IMG/VR virus record: IMGVR_UViG_3300029908_000016
Span: 1 to 64,000 of that record
DNA length: 64,000 bases
Source of the DNA: a virus
Direction: 5' to 3' (one strand)
Positions 1 through 8,157 of this stretch are shown here, one piece after another (within the stretch, counting starts at the first letter, position 1; the number at the start of each line of letters is the position of its first letter). A program made the translations under genes and the position numbers. The notes beneath the pieces are model-generated. The model saw only the letters and a list, made by a program, of their open reading frames with translations. It did no database searches and was not told the DNA's origin.

Positions 1-1
1 T

Positions 2-145
2 TGGGGAAATAGCCAAGTAACAGCTAGGGAAAATAGCCAAGTAACAGCTAGGGAAAATAGCCAAGTAACAGCTTGGGAAAATAGCCAAGTAACAGCTTGG
101 GAAAATAGCCAAGTAACAGCTTGGGGAAATAGCCAAGTAACAGCT
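2..145 (+). repeat. Tandem 24-bp coding repeat, six copies
   Basis: Six consecutive 24-base units encode an octapeptide of the type ENSQVTAW or ENSQVTAR, in frame with the gene that follows. The array probably begins upstream of the window. Units differ at only one to three bases, so copy number is likely to change by slippage or recombination. Octapeptide repeats of this kind are typical of phage proteins predicted to form a regular beta-helix or beta-roll. Confidence 0.9.
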
Positions 146-670
146 TATAATTATGTTTCAGTTAGAATTGAATCACCTAATGTAGTAGGTATAATATTTG
201 GATTTGTATGTGTATTGGTTTATATGAGAGCAAAGATTACACTCAATACCGCAACCGCTAAAATAGTTGAAATTGATAGACCACTACCTAAATGGACAAC
301 TGCTGAGTATCTGGAGAAATTTGCTATAAAAAATAATAACCACAAAGTTGTTTTGTATAAAAAAGTTTCAAAAGATTTCAAGACACAAGAAAATACAAGA
401 AACGAAACACATTGGGAAATTGGTAAAACATTAGACCATCCAAATTGGAGTCCTTCTACTCAAGAATGTGGAGAAGGTAAGTTTCATGCTTGCAGTTACC
501 CCTATTTTTGTGATGAATTCAGGAATTTACCAAATGATAGATATGTAGCTATTGAGATAGATATTCAGGATTTATATTCCTGGCCAAATCCTAGTTACCC
601 CACAAAAATTGCATTTCGTAAGGGCACAGTGCTCTATGAATGTGATAAGTATGGAAATAAAAAACAATAG
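2..670 (+). CDS. Octapeptide-repeat protein with DUF7666-like C-terminal domain (5' end outside window)
   Basis: The frame is open from the window edge through the octapeptide array, a short hydrophobic stretch (NVVGIIFGFVCVLVY) and a C-terminal domain of about 130 residues, ending at TAG. That domain has a conserved-looking ECGEGKFHAC segment, resembling the GLHA-type motif of DUF7666 proteins, which often pair with such octapeptide repeats in phages. The ATG at 215 is probably internal, because the reading frame continues upstream without a stop. Function is unknown. Confidence 0.8.
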   Translation, partial: WGNSQVTARENSQVTARENSQVTAWENSQVTAWENSQVTAWGNSQVTAYNYVSVRIESPNVVGIIFGFVCVLVYMRAKITLNTATAKIVEIDRPLPKWTTAEYLEKFAIKNNNHKVVLYKKVSKDFKTQENTRNETHWEIGKTLDHPNWSPSTQECGEGKFHACSYPYFCDEFRNLPNDRYVAIEIDIQDLYSWPNPSYPTKIAFRKGTVLYECDKYGNKKQ

Positions 671-674
671 ATAT

Positions 675-842
675 ATGGCAAATAAAAATCAAGCAAATAT
701 CAATCTGGCTAATCGTAAAGCGTTAAAGACGATTGGAAAACCCATCGATTCAAAATATGGTTCACCTACAAATTTACGCAAGCGGGGTCCAAAAGTTTAT
801 GGTAAAAATAAACTAGGCTCACGTAACGATCACTCAACATAA
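675..842 (+). CDS. Small basic hypothetical protein
   Basis: A 55-residue protein rich in Lys, Arg and Asn (start MANKNQANINLANRK) that follows the previous stop by four bases. An in-frame ATG at 609 lies inside the preceding gene and is less likely to be the start. No family is recognised. Its basic charge would suit nucleic-acid binding, but that is inference only. Confidence 0.55.
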   Translation: MANKNQANINLANRKALKTIGKPIDSKYGSPTNLRKRGPKVYGKNKLGSRNDHST

Positions 843-863
843 CCAACTGTTAAATTAACTTTA

Positions 864-948
864 GCGAGTATGATGGAATGGCAGACATACGGGACTTAAA
901 ATCCCGAGGGAAGAGATTCCCGTGAGAGTTCGAATCTCTCTACTCGTA
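864..948 (+). tRNA. tRNA-Leu (anticodon TAA)
   Basis: An 85-base cloverleaf. The acceptor GCGAGTA pairs with TACTCGT (first pair G-U). The anticodon stem CGGGA/TCCCG holds loop CTTAAAA with anticodon TAA. The long variable arm GGGAA-GAGA-TTCCC is as expected for class II tRNA-Leu, and the T arm is GAGAG-TTCGAAT-CTCTC. CCA is not encoded. It would read UUA, a frequent codon in this AT-rich genome. Confidence 0.93.
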
Positions 949-982
949 AAGTTATAGTCGATATGAAAAAATAACATAACTT

Positions 983-1186
983 ATGAAATGGATTATTAAA
1001 CGGCATTTAGCATATCAATTCCATCCTGTGTTCTTTAGGTTTGAGGGTACAGAAGAAGACGTTAAACAGGTTATAGCACACAGAGACAGAGACCCTTGGT
1101 TCGCAGGGAATGAAAAAACGGAACATACCTATATCTCATTAGATGCTTGGTATAACAAACTTCAAGAAGCAAAAATAAAGTTATAG
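983..1186 (+). CDS. Hypothetical protein
   Basis: A 67-residue soluble protein starting in the context ACTTATGAAATGG. The leader shares a near-repeat (GTTATAGTCRATATGAAAAAATA) with the leader of the next gene, which suggests local duplication. No family is recognised. Confidence 0.6.
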   Translation: MKWIIKRHLAYQFHPVFFRFEGTEEDVKQVIAHRDRDPWFAGNEKTEHTYISLDAWYNKLQEAKIKL

Positions 1187-1191
1187 TCAAT

Positions 1192-1362
1192 ATGAAAAAA
1201 TATAAATCCACCAGTATTGAGTATAGTTACTTTATTTATGCCCCAGATGGTAAAACAATTATTGGTGACGTTTTTATAGGAATTTATAAAAGACATAAAC
1301 AAAAAAAAACAATAATGAACCAAGAGATTAAGAAGAAGTCTCGTATTGTAATACATCTATGA
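1192..1362 (+). CDS. Small hypothetical protein
   Basis: A 56-residue protein (start MKKYKSTSIEYSYFIYAPDG) with a basic C-terminal half. It overlaps the following ATG by four bases (ATGA), a translational-coupling arrangement that supports its being real. No function is recognised. Confidence 0.55.
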   Translation: MKKYKSTSIEYSYFIYAPDGKTIIGDVFIGIYKRHKQKKTIMNQEIKKKSRIVIHL

Positions 1363-1574
1363 TCACTCACATTATCACTAATAAACCAACTACAACATTC
1401 AAAGATTTAAACCAGAGGGATTTGTTTATTTATAATAGCATACTGTATGTAAAAATGGATATTGCTGAGTTTAACGCATTCTCCATTACACATCTTGAGT
1501 TCACGAGTATAAATGATGATAATGAAATAACAAAAGTTAAAATATCCAAAGATATTGAATTGGAAGAAATATGA
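1359..1574 (+). CDS. Hypothetical protein
   Basis: A 71-residue acidic protein linked to both neighbours by ATGA overlaps. It is therefore probably part of a co-translated chain running from 1192 to 2160. No motif is recognised. Confidence 0.6.
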   Translation: MITHIITNKPTTTFKDLNQRDLFIYNSILYVKMDIAEFNAFSITHLEFTSINDDNEITKVKISKDIELEEI

Positions 1575-1726
1575 GTAACGATATTGTTGGATTAACAATT
1601 CTTGTCTTGTCATTAATTGGTATTTTAATTTTATTCTTATCTTTCGTATTGGAAACTATTAAAACTCGAAAACAAGATATTAACGATAACAATAAAAATA
1701 CTAGCAAACCGAAAGGAGTCTTTTGA
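1571..1726 (+). CDS. Small single-pass membrane protein
   Basis: A 51-residue protein with one strongly hydrophobic segment (about residues 6-28) and a charged polar tail. It overlaps the previous stop (ATGA). Its last codons contain the AAAGGAG ribosome-binding site of the next gene. Role unknown. Confidence 0.65.
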   Translation: MSNDIVGLTILVLSLIGILILFLSFVLETIKTRKQDINDNNKNTSKPKGVF

Positions 1727-2160
1727 TTCTACAACTATTGTTTCATTGGATAGGCGACTATTTACTACAAAGTGATTGGATGGCTTTAAACAAAACAAAA
1801 AAAGATATTCCATGTTATATCCATTGTTTTTTATACACTCTACCATTTTGGTTACTTACCAGTGAAGGATGGAATACTTGGCTATTGGGAAGTCTATCAT
1901 TTATATTTTGGAGCCATTTTATAATTGATAGGTTTAGTCTGGTAAAGTATTTGATTTACTTCAAAAATCACATAAATCCAAGTTTCAGTTATAAACCTTG
2001 GAAATACTGTAATACAACCGGTTACTTCGACAATCTAAAACAATTACCGATTATTGGGTATGCCGACATACGACCAGGTTATATAACTATATGGCTGTAT
2101 ATCATTACTGATAATGGGTTACATCTGATCTGCAATTATCTCGCATTAAAATATCTATGA
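1723..2160 (+). CDS. DUF3307-family membrane protein
   Basis: A 145-residue protein opening with LLFHWIGDYLLQSDWMALNK, matching the LxHWxGDYxxQSDWMAxNK signature of phage DUF3307 proteins, followed by several hydrophobic segments. It uses a TTG start overlapping the upstream TGA, with a clear AAAGGAG five bases before it. Membrane location is well supported; the function of the family is unknown. Confidence 0.85.
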   Translation: MILQLLFHWIGDYLLQSDWMALNKTKKDIPCYIHCFLYTLPFWLLTSEGWNTWLLGSLSFIFWSHFIIDRFSLVKYLIYFKNHINPSFSYKPWKYCNTTGYFDNLKQLPIIGYADIRPGYITIWLYIITDNGLHLICNYLALKYL

Positions 2161-2234
2161 CTGCAAGATATGCACCAGTAATCGACTTAGACTTATGAAC
2201 GTTAGAATAAACTGGGGCAAAGTATAGTAAAATC

Positions 2235-2459
2235 ATGAAAAAGAATATATTTGAAGCATATTGCTATATTACAGATGGAGAAACACAACCTAAAGCGGTA
2301 AGATTTACAGTTGAAGAGCTTGTGCACCATAACTGTCCACTCCATTCTATATATTCATGTTTAGTCACAGTGAAATCAAATAAGAAACTGCTTAGTGAAA
2401 AACCAGGTTTCAAATACGACGAATGGATTAATACTGTACCACTTATAACGTTGGAGTAG
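2235..2459 (+). CDS. Hypothetical protein
   Basis: A 74-residue protein beginning MKKNIFEAYCYITDG. A TATAGT box at 2223-2228 ends six bases before the ATG, so it may have its own promoter and a nearly leaderless message. No family is recognised. Confidence 0.6.
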   Translation: MKKNIFEAYCYITDGETQPKAVRFTVEELVHHNCPLHSIYSCLVTVKSNKKLLSEKPGFKYDEWINTVPLITLE

Positions 2460-2570
2460 TTGTTAGTTCCAGTTGGCGAGTCAATCCAGTCAAATGGAAT
2501 GCTCTTTTAGCAGAATGTAAGCTATTACAATTTCTAGTAATGGATTGGAGAACAGCCATAAAATTTTATA

Positions 2571-2660
2571 ATGTGTGACATGTGGAATGGACTATCCGGT
2601 AAAAGTATGGAAACAATGATTAACTGGGGGAGATATAACAAAAAAGTATATATAGAATAA
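2571..2660 (+). CDS. Possible 29-residue peptide
   Basis: A short ORF in an otherwise gene-poor stretch (2460-2664). It contains the segment INWGRYNKKV, and another very short ORF near 2197 contains RINWGKV, so the two may be related. No ribosome-binding site is visible. The rest of the stretch shows no clear gene or RNA structure. Confidence 0.3.
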   Translation: MCDMWNGLSGKSMETMINWGRYNKKVYIE

Positions 2661-2664
2661 AATT

Positions 2665-2940
2665 ATGATTATTGAAGATATAAAAAAATTAATTAACGAG
2701 CTTAAAAAAGAAGAAGATCTAAAAAATATTCAAGCAGATTTCACTACGCATTTTCAGATTTATCAAAGAGATATTCAAGAATTCTTGGATACACAATTTA
2801 AGAATAGTTCACAAACAGAAGAAGAATTAAATGAATTAAAGGAATTTATTCACAATCAACTCACCATGAATTTGTTTAATGATCTGTTTGCTACTAATTG
2901 TGACGATCAAAGACTATGTGTAGTAGAGGACAATGATTAA
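2665..2940 (+). CDS. Hypothetical acidic, helical protein
   Basis: A 91-residue highly charged protein rich in Glu, Lys and Asp, with heptad-like leucines in its N-terminal half (MIIEDIKKLINELKKEEDLK) that suggest a coiled coil. It is followed after three bases by the next gene. No function is recognised. Confidence 0.6.
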   Translation: MIIEDIKKLINELKKEEDLKNIQADFTTHFQIYQRDIQEFLDTQFKNSSQTEEELNELKEFIHNQLTMNLFNDLFATNCDDQRLCVVEDND

Positions 2941-2943
2941 CTT

Positions 2944-3150
2944 ATGAAATGGACAAACGCAAAAGTATTGATGTTGGTATTGTATGTTGAATGGTTAAAT
3001 TTTTTGATAGGTAATTTAATATTCAATCCTTATTGTCAAGATCAAAATAGTTTTTGGAGTAACCTTTTATTTTTTACGGAAATAACTTTCGTCATGAATT
3101 TAGGGTCAATATTTATATGGATAATTGAAAACTGGAATAAATCTGAATAA
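2944..3150 (+). CDS. Small membrane protein
   Basis: A 68-residue protein with two hydrophobic segments (about residues 8-27 and 38-60). It starts in the recurrent context ACTTATGAAATGG. Probably an inner-membrane accessory protein of unknown role. Confidence 0.6.
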   Translation: MKWTNAKVLMLVLYVEWLNFLIGNLIFNPYCQDQNSFWSNLLFFTEITFVMNLGSIFIWIIENWNKSE

Positions 3151-3154
3151 TCAA

Positions 3155-3295
3155 ATGAACGAAAAAGACGCATACACAGTTAAAATAAACGCATTACAAG
3201 ATATTGAAGAAGCATTATCTGATTATTTTCAAGCTTGTGCAATATTGGATATTGCTACTCCTGCCATGTGTGAGGAATTGACCGAAGTTTTGTAA
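3155..3295 (+). CDS. Small hypothetical protein
   Basis: A 46-residue acidic protein (start MNEKDAYTVKINALQDIEEA) four bases after the preceding stop and seven before the next start, fitting tight operon packing. No motif is recognised. Confidence 0.5.
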   Translation: MNEKDAYTVKINALQDIEEALSDYFQACAILDIATPAMCEELTEVL

Positions 3296-3302
3296 ATAAC
3301 TT

Positions 3303-4181
3303 ATGAAAACATTAACTATTGAGCGTACCAACGATGAGCCACCTCACTTCGTATCCACAAAAAAGTTTGAAATGAATGATAGATGCTACTTATCAGATGG
3401 AACGGTAGCTTATTTTATGGCTTACTTGGGTGATGGTGATGAATGCTTAGTCTCCATCATTTGCTGTAACGAGAATTACACTACTTACGAACCAAATTTT
3501 AAAGACGTTTATATTAAAGTAGCTCGTGTGTTTTCAAGCCCTCCTGAATATGAAATGGTGAAAGAGATTACTGAGGCTAAAAAAGAGCTTGAACAACTTC
3601 TGGAGAAACAAAGTAAAGCCCGCCAATCATTAATTGAGATAGAACAATCTTGCCAAGATCGACGTAAAGCGTTGGCTAAATGGGATGGTTTTCAACTTCT
3701 TGAAGCTTTTCTTGAAAAAAGAATTACCCATCTGGTTTTCGTTAATTATTCTACTGTTAAGATTATGACATTTGAGGAGGGAATGGCTTATCGGAATGAT
3801 TTTGGAAGAACAAAGGGGATAAAGCTACTTTCTCTTTTTGGAAAATCCGATGGTTGCCTTGAATGGCAGTTAAATGAATATTATGACGGTTCAGGTAGTC
3901 ACATTCAAGTATACCCTGCACGATCTTTGGAAGAAGCTATAGAGCAATGTAGAAAGTTTTTTTATGAGCATATGGATGAAGCTTTAGCGGATACCAATAA
4001 AACATATCTCGTTAATAACTGGCTACCAATGGCAAAAGCTTACGGGTTTAATATTCCTGAAGAATTGTTAAAGCGTGATAAAGAATTAAAAATTAAAAAT
4101 GCTACAGAAAATCTGGACAAAGCTAAAAAAGATTTAGCAACAAAAGAAGCTGCACTACTAGAAATTCAAAACAGTCTATAA
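3303..4181 (+). CDS. Hypothetical protein with two coiled-coil segments
   Basis: A 292-residue protein. Residues about 85-120 and 262-292 are Glu/Lys/Leu-rich and predicted to form coiled coils around a globular middle. No catalytic motif or family is recognised. Confidence 0.65.
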   Translation: MKTLTIERTNDEPPHFVSTKKFEMNDRCYLSDGTVAYFMAYLGDGDECLVSIICCNENYTTYEPNFKDVYIKVARVFSSPPEYEMVKEITEAKKELEQLLEKQSKARQSLIEIEQSCQDRRKALAKWDGFQLLEAFLEKRITHLVFVNYSTVKIMTFEEGMAYRNDFGRTKGIKLLSLFGKSDGCLEWQLNEYYDGSGSHIQVYPARSLEEAIEQCRKFFYEHMDEALADTNKTYLVNNWLPMAKAYGFNIPEELLKRDKELKIKNATENLDKAKKDLATKEAALLEIQNSL

Positions 4182-4193
4182 CTAAAAAAAATT

Positions 4194-4661
4194 ATGAAAC
4201 TTGGACAAAAAACAACAGAATTACTAACAGGATTAACTGTTACACCTATCGTACTGTATGTACTAAGTAAAGATGGGTTAAATCGACGAATTAATTGTCA
4301 GCCTCATGGAATCAATCCAAAAACAGGAGAACCGGTTGAAACAATCTGGACGTGTGACGAACATTTAAAAGATGGTCCAATTGAGGGAGACCTACCTTTT
4401 CATTTAATTGGAGAATGCGCAGAAGATGAAGCAACAGGGTTTAATGGAAGAATTAGCGAAATTTGTCTGCATATCAATGGTTGTGTGCATGTAGTAATTA
4501 CACCAAAAGGAGTTGCAGAAAATGGTAATGCAATTCGAAGTATCAATTTTGATATTCGCCGTGTAAAGGGAAAGAATATTCCAAAGTTTAACGCACAAGA
4601 ATTAAATAAAAGTATCAAGGAAAAACCTTCTCCTACTTCATGTAGCCGCCCAAATAGATAA
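4194..4661 (+). CDS. Hypothetical protein
   Basis: A 155-residue soluble protein with several Cys and His residues spread along its length (WTCDEHL, ICLHINGCVHV) but no regular zinc-finger spacing. It closes the first small-gene run: a terminator lies 13 bases after its stop. Confidence 0.6.
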   Translation: MKLGQKTTELLTGLTVTPIVLYVLSKDGLNRRINCQPHGINPKTGEPVETIWTCDEHLKDGPIEGDLPFHLIGECAEDEATGFNGRISEICLHINGCVHVVITPKGVAENGNAIRSINFDIRRVKGKNIPKFNAQELNKSIKEKPSPTSCSRPNR

Positions 4662-4673
4662 TATTTATAAATA

Positions 4674-4696
4674 AAAATGGTTCGATCCCATTTTTT
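4674..4696 (+). terminator. Rho-independent terminator
   Basis: AAAATGG and CCATTTT pair around loop TTCGATC, followed by a T run. The loop GGTTCGATCC resembles that of the terminators at 5982, 25262 and 54070. Confidence 0.75.
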
Positions 4697-4711
4697 ACTT
4701 TATTATAAGTT

Positions 4712-4990
4712 ATGTTGTTTGATGTACCTTGGAAGGATATGGTTGCCTATCATTACGAACAATGTTCCAAGAATATTTCAATCGTGCGTTATTACTTTTT
4801 TATTGAGAGCAATCAAGAATTAAAGAATTGTTATAAACTTGTCATGCACTCGGTAGTCAATCAACATGAAAATTATCTAAAAAAAGAAGCTAGAGACAAG
4901 GGACTAGATTATGATAAACTGGATTTTGGCTGGATCGCTCAGCTTCATTCAAAAATAGATTTATTAAATGACAATTTTACAAGTAGATAA
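4712..4990 (+). CDS. Hypothetical protein
   Basis: A 92-residue protein rich in Tyr and Asn, first gene after the 4674 terminator. Its 3' end overlaps the next gene by 23 bases. No family is recognised. Confidence 0.6.
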   Translation: MLFDVPWKDMVAYHYEQCSKNISIVRYYFFIESNQELKNCYKLVMHSVVNQHENYLKKEARDKGLDYDKLDFGWIAQLHSKIDLLNDNFTSR

Positions 4991-5789
4991 ATTAAAGCTA
5001 TACCTTCAAAAAACAGCAGACCTAGCTTTACCATTAGCTGCTTTGGAAGCTACACCATTTCATTCGGCTTCTACGCCCCCTACAACGAATTATAATGATA
5101 ATACAGCAAGTTCATTCGCAGCCAATGTAGGAGCTTCAGGAGGAGTATCAGCATTACAAAATGCTACAACACCATTTGCTAAGCCTTCAATGTGGAAAAG
5201 CCTTGTTTCCTCTCCTTTAATATCTCCTTCAGGTATTGGTGCTGCTCTGACAAATGTAGCAAAAGGAGGCTTACAAGGAATAGGATACGGAGCAATATCT
5301 CATGGTCTACCAATTATTGAAAATGGATTGGAAAGCTCCGTTGGTTATACACCGAGTAATAATGTATTGAGTAATGCTTATTCAGGTATTCCACAAAAAG
5401 ATGTATCTTCCTTATATTTGGATCATGCTCCCGATCAACAACCTGGATCGCCTACTCGTACATGGGGAAACTGGTTAGACCAAAGTATGACAAGTGGAGG
5501 AGGGATCAAAAATACGGTTAATGATGCAGCAGCAGGCTCAGTATGGGGAGGATTAGGGTCTGTATTAAATTCTATTCCAAATGCTTTATCGAATATCTAT
5601 TCAGCTGGTAAAGGTGTAGCTGATTTGATGAGTGTCAATTCTCCAAAAAATCAGATAAGTCGTTACATGCAAAGAATGGAAAACGATGAGACAGAACGAG
5701 AAGCAAGTCAAAATGCTCCTCAAGTCAAACAAAGCGAATTCCAGAATTTAAAAAATCGAATTCGCTCAAATTTAAAAACAAGAAATTAA
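4968..5789 (+). CDS. Gly/Ala/Ser-rich virion-like protein
   Basis: A 273-residue low-complexity protein. A short helix (LKLYLQKTADLALPLAAL) is followed by Ser/Thr/Gly/Ala-rich sequence and a charged C-terminus (NDETEREAS). It resembles in style the proteins at 6044, 47486 and 50383, which I take as structural or internal virion proteins. This is inference from composition and context. Confidence 0.6.
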   Translation: MTILQVDKLKLYLQKTADLALPLAALEATPFHSASTPPTTNYNDNTASSFAANVGASGGVSALQNATTPFAKPSMWKSLVSSPLISPSGIGAALTNVAKGGLQGIGYGAISHGLPIIENGLESSVGYTPSNNVLSNAYSGIPQKDVSSLYLDHAPDQQPGSPTRTWGNWLDQSMTSGGGIKNTVNDAAAGSVWGGLGSVLNSIPNALSNIYSAGKGVADLMSVNSPKNQISRYMQRMENDETEREASQNAPQVKQSEFQNLKNRIRSNLKTRN

Positions 5790-5790
5790 T

Positions 5791-5824
5791 CCCCTCTGTA
5801 GGGTGGATTAAAATTTGGTATAAT
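5791..5824 (+). promoter_or_regulatory. Phage promoter motif, copy 1
   Basis: CCCCTCTG, then 16 bases, then TTGGTATAAT. The same two boxes at the same spacing occur at 17855 and 20428, and with small changes at 51737 and 53274. The -10-like hexamer (5819-5824) ends five bases before the ATG at 5830. Confidence 0.75.
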
Positions 5825-5829
5825 CTTTT

Positions 5830-5970
5830 ATGATAAACTTTTTAATCTTTGCAAATATATTTATGTTGGTAGCAAATACATTATGCCTTTGCTTATACGG
5901 TCAGCCTATATCTATCATCGGAATACTCTTTCCTCTTATGGGGTTAATATGTCTTGCTATAACGACATAG
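5830..5970 (+). CDS. Small membrane protein, likely from a leaderless message
   Basis: A 46-residue protein made almost entirely of two hydrophobic segments (start MINFLIFANIFMLVANTLCL). It lies between promoter copy 1 and a terminator, so it is a monocistronic unit. With the -10 box ending five bases before the ATG, transcription should start at or within one or two bases of the start codon. Confidence 0.65.
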   Translation: MINFLIFANIFMLVANTLCLCLYGQPISIIGILFPLMGLICLAITT

Positions 5971-5981
5971 CTATTAATATC

Positions 5982-6005
5982 AAGAGGTTCAATCCCTCTT
6001 TTTTT
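5982..6005 (+). terminator. Rho-independent terminator
   Basis: AAGAGG and CCTCTT pair around TTCAATC, followed by a T run and TTTTTAGCTAT. Tail and loop are shared with the terminators at 25262 and 54070. Confidence 0.75.
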
Positions 6006-6043
6006 AGCTATCGGAAGTTAGTATATCTTGATAACATTGGTGT

Positions 6044-7147
6044 ATGAATTTACGATATTTGCTAAAAAAGAATTTATTGCATAAGGTTGGATTTGATTTT
6101 GAGGATTTTAATGATAAAGGTCAAGTCACTGCACATTCACAGGGGTATAACGAAATGTTTAATCCTCCCCCTACCCCTGCCCCAACTGCTCCAACTCAAA
6201 CAATGGGTGATCCTCATGATACAGAAAAATATGGTCCTCGCTTAAGTGGAACAAAAGGTTATTTAGACATTAATGGTATACCCTTCAATGATTTACCATC
6301 TGGTCAAGCCGGAAAAATGATTCCCGGTACGGTGACCTCTCCTTTTAGTTCTACAAATCTAAATACTTTAAATAATGAAAGTAATAAAGCGCAGGCTGAT
6401 ATGAATCAGCAAGTAGCTAATACAAATTTTGATAAATCACACCCAGGTATTCAATCCATTCCTGAATATAAAGATATAAGTTCTCCTGGCAATTTAACAA
6501 CTAGTAATCCAAGTACTACACCTACACAAGTAGCTTCTAATTTACCAGTGACTAATCCTCCTGCTCCAACTCAAACAATGGGTTCTCCCCCTCCTTCAGG
6601 TGGGGGAATGAAATCACCATCTGTCGGTGCTCCTGCAGCAGGTACGGTTTCGGCATCTGGTAAACCAATCAGTAAAACATCGGAATTGAATGAAACACAG
6701 CGTTTTGCAATCGGATTCATCAAATCAGCAATTGATAATGGGTTAAATGAAAATCAAGCTATTCATTTGTTACATAAAATATCAAATGTAAGCCCAATGC
6801 CTGGGGCATCAAATATGCTTGGTAATGCTGTAAATAAAATGAAAAACATTGCTCCAGGATTACAATATACTCCAAAACCTCAGAATACTCCGAATAATGT
6901 ACAGGGTAATATCTCTTCAATGGCGCAGGCTGCTCCTCCAATCGCCAAACCCGTACAGCCAATTCCAAGTCTAGCTACTAATCCAGGACAACAGGATTTA
7001 CAGCAATTTGAACAACAACAAAGAACAAAGATTAATCCTAATATTACTCCCCTAATTAATAATCAAGTTGACCAACAATTAACTAATTTACCTCCTTTAC
7101 AAGCTCAAGAGTTGATTAGATATTTACAAAGTAAGCAAATGCAGTAG
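6044..7147 (+). CDS. Pro/Gln/Asn-rich virion-like protein
   Basis: A 367-residue low-complexity protein with two copies of a PAPTQTMG segment (near residues 48 and 178) and a Gln-rich C-terminus. Such proline- and glutamine-rich proteins are common among minor virion or scaffold-like phage proteins. No domain is recognised. It precedes PhoH and the fibre genes. Confidence 0.6.
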   Translation: MNLRYLLKKNLLHKVGFDFEDFNDKGQVTAHSQGYNEMFNPPPTPAPTAPTQTMGDPHDTEKYGPRLSGTKGYLDINGIPFNDLPSGQAGKMIPGTVTSPFSSTNLNTLNNESNKAQADMNQQVANTNFDKSHPGIQSIPEYKDISSPGNLTTSNPSTTPTQVASNLPVTNPPAPTQTMGSPPPSGGGMKSPSVGAPAAGTVSASGKPISKTSELNETQRFAIGFIKSAIDNGLNENQAIHLLHKISNVSPMPGASNMLGNAVNKMKNIAPGLQYTPKPQNTPNNVQGNISSMAQAAPPIAKPVQPIPSLATNPGQQDLQQFEQQQRTKINPNITPLINNQVDQQLTNLPPLQAQELIRYLQSKQMQ

Positions 7148-7158
7148 ATTATAATTAC

Positions 7159-7404
7159 ATGATCATCCAATTCAAAGACTTGGAAAATAATGTTACTTAT
7201 TTAAGAATCGTTGAAGGTTATACACAATCGTTAATTAGTAAGCATGCTCACGCTTATTATAAAAAACAGTATAATGAAAATAAAGTTGATAATTTATCAA
7301 TTATTGAATTTGCTATTCGGCAGCAAATGATGGTTTTACTTACCGATGAGGAAGTCGAAGAATTAAAAGCTAATGAAAAAACGTTCGAAAAATCTGGAAA
7401 ATAA
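7159..7404 (+). CDS. Hypothetical protein upstream of phoH
   Basis: An 81-residue charged, helical protein whose end overlaps the phoH start by 32 bases, suggesting coupled translation. No family is recognised. Confidence 0.6.
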   Translation: MIIQFKDLENNVTYLRIVEGYTQSLISKHAHAYYKKQYNENKVDNLSIIEFAIRQQMMVLLTDEEVEELKANEKTFEKSGK

Positions 7405-8137
7405 AGCTGACAAAACATTAAGAGTTTATCAACGAGAAAAAATTGGCTTCGAATTAAAAATTGCTCAACCAAACTGGACGGAAAAACAATTAAGATATAT
7501 TGATATCATCAAGGACAAGAATACAAAAATCGTTCTTAACACTGGTCCTGCTGGTTCATCGAAAACTTTTTGTCCTGTAGCTGTAGGGCTGGATTTATTA
7601 AATACTGGCAGAGTAAAAGAATTTATTTATGTTCGATCCGTTGTGGAGTCATCAGGTACAGGCTTAGGTTATTTACCAGGTGAAATATCTTCCAAAATGG
7701 CTCCCTACGCCGAACCATTTCTGGACAAAGCTCGTCAATTATTACCTAGAGAACAGATTGATGAATTGATTAAAGATAAACGAATACAATTTATACCTGT
7801 AAATTTCTTAAGGGGTAGAGAATATAATGCAGCATTTGTGTTGATTGACGAAGCCCAAAATTTTAGTGAAAGTGAGTTGGCTACTATTTTAACTCGCTAT
7901 GGTACCGCTTCCAAAATGGTTATATGTGGGGATTATCTACAATCCGATTTGGAAAACTATCGTAAAGTGCCAAGCGGCTTTCGTCCTGTCTTTGATTTAT
8001 TTAATACTGAAGAATATGTGGCACACGGCATTCGATGCTTTGAGTTCGGCATTGAAGACATTAAAAGAGATCCAGTTATTGGTATAATTGTCGAAGCTTT
8101 CAAAAAACATAAATCCTCGCTCGCCAAACCTAAGTAA
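7373..8137 (+). CDS. phoH: PhoH-like P-loop ATPase
   Basis: A 254-residue protein of the PhoH family, which consists of cytoplasmic ATPases related to superfamily 1 helicases and is widespread in phages. Walker A is GPAGSSKT (residues 58-65; the usual form is GPAGTGKT) and Walker B is VLIDEAQN (about 156-163). Other family segments include FIYVRSVVES, LGYLPGE and FLRGREYNAAF. The biological role in phages is unsettled; RNA metabolism during infection has been proposed. Length is normal for the phage form. Confidence 0.92.
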   Translation: MKKRSKNLENKADKTLRVYQREKIGFELKIAQPNWTEKQLRYIDIIKDKNTKIVLNTGPAGSSKTFCPVAVGLDLLNTGRVKEFIYVRSVVESSGTGLGYLPGEISSKMAPYAEPFLDKARQLLPREQIDELIKDKRIQFIPVNFLRGREYNAAFVLIDEAQNFSESELATILTRYGTASKMVICGDYLQSDLENYRKVPSGFRPVFDLFNTEEYVAHGIRCFEFGIEDIKRDPVIGIIVEAFKKHKSSLAKPK

Positions 8138-8157
8138 ACTACTTAATATAGATATAT

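Noticed and set aside
2-145. The 24-bp tandem array as a CRISPR array
   Set aside because: Units are contiguous with no unique spacers, and they encode an in-frame octapeptide.
5982-6012. A tRNA suggested by GAGGTTCAATCCCTC
   Set aside because: The T-arm-like hairpin has a T run and no matching acceptor, D or anticodon arms upstream. The same loop occurs in other terminators.
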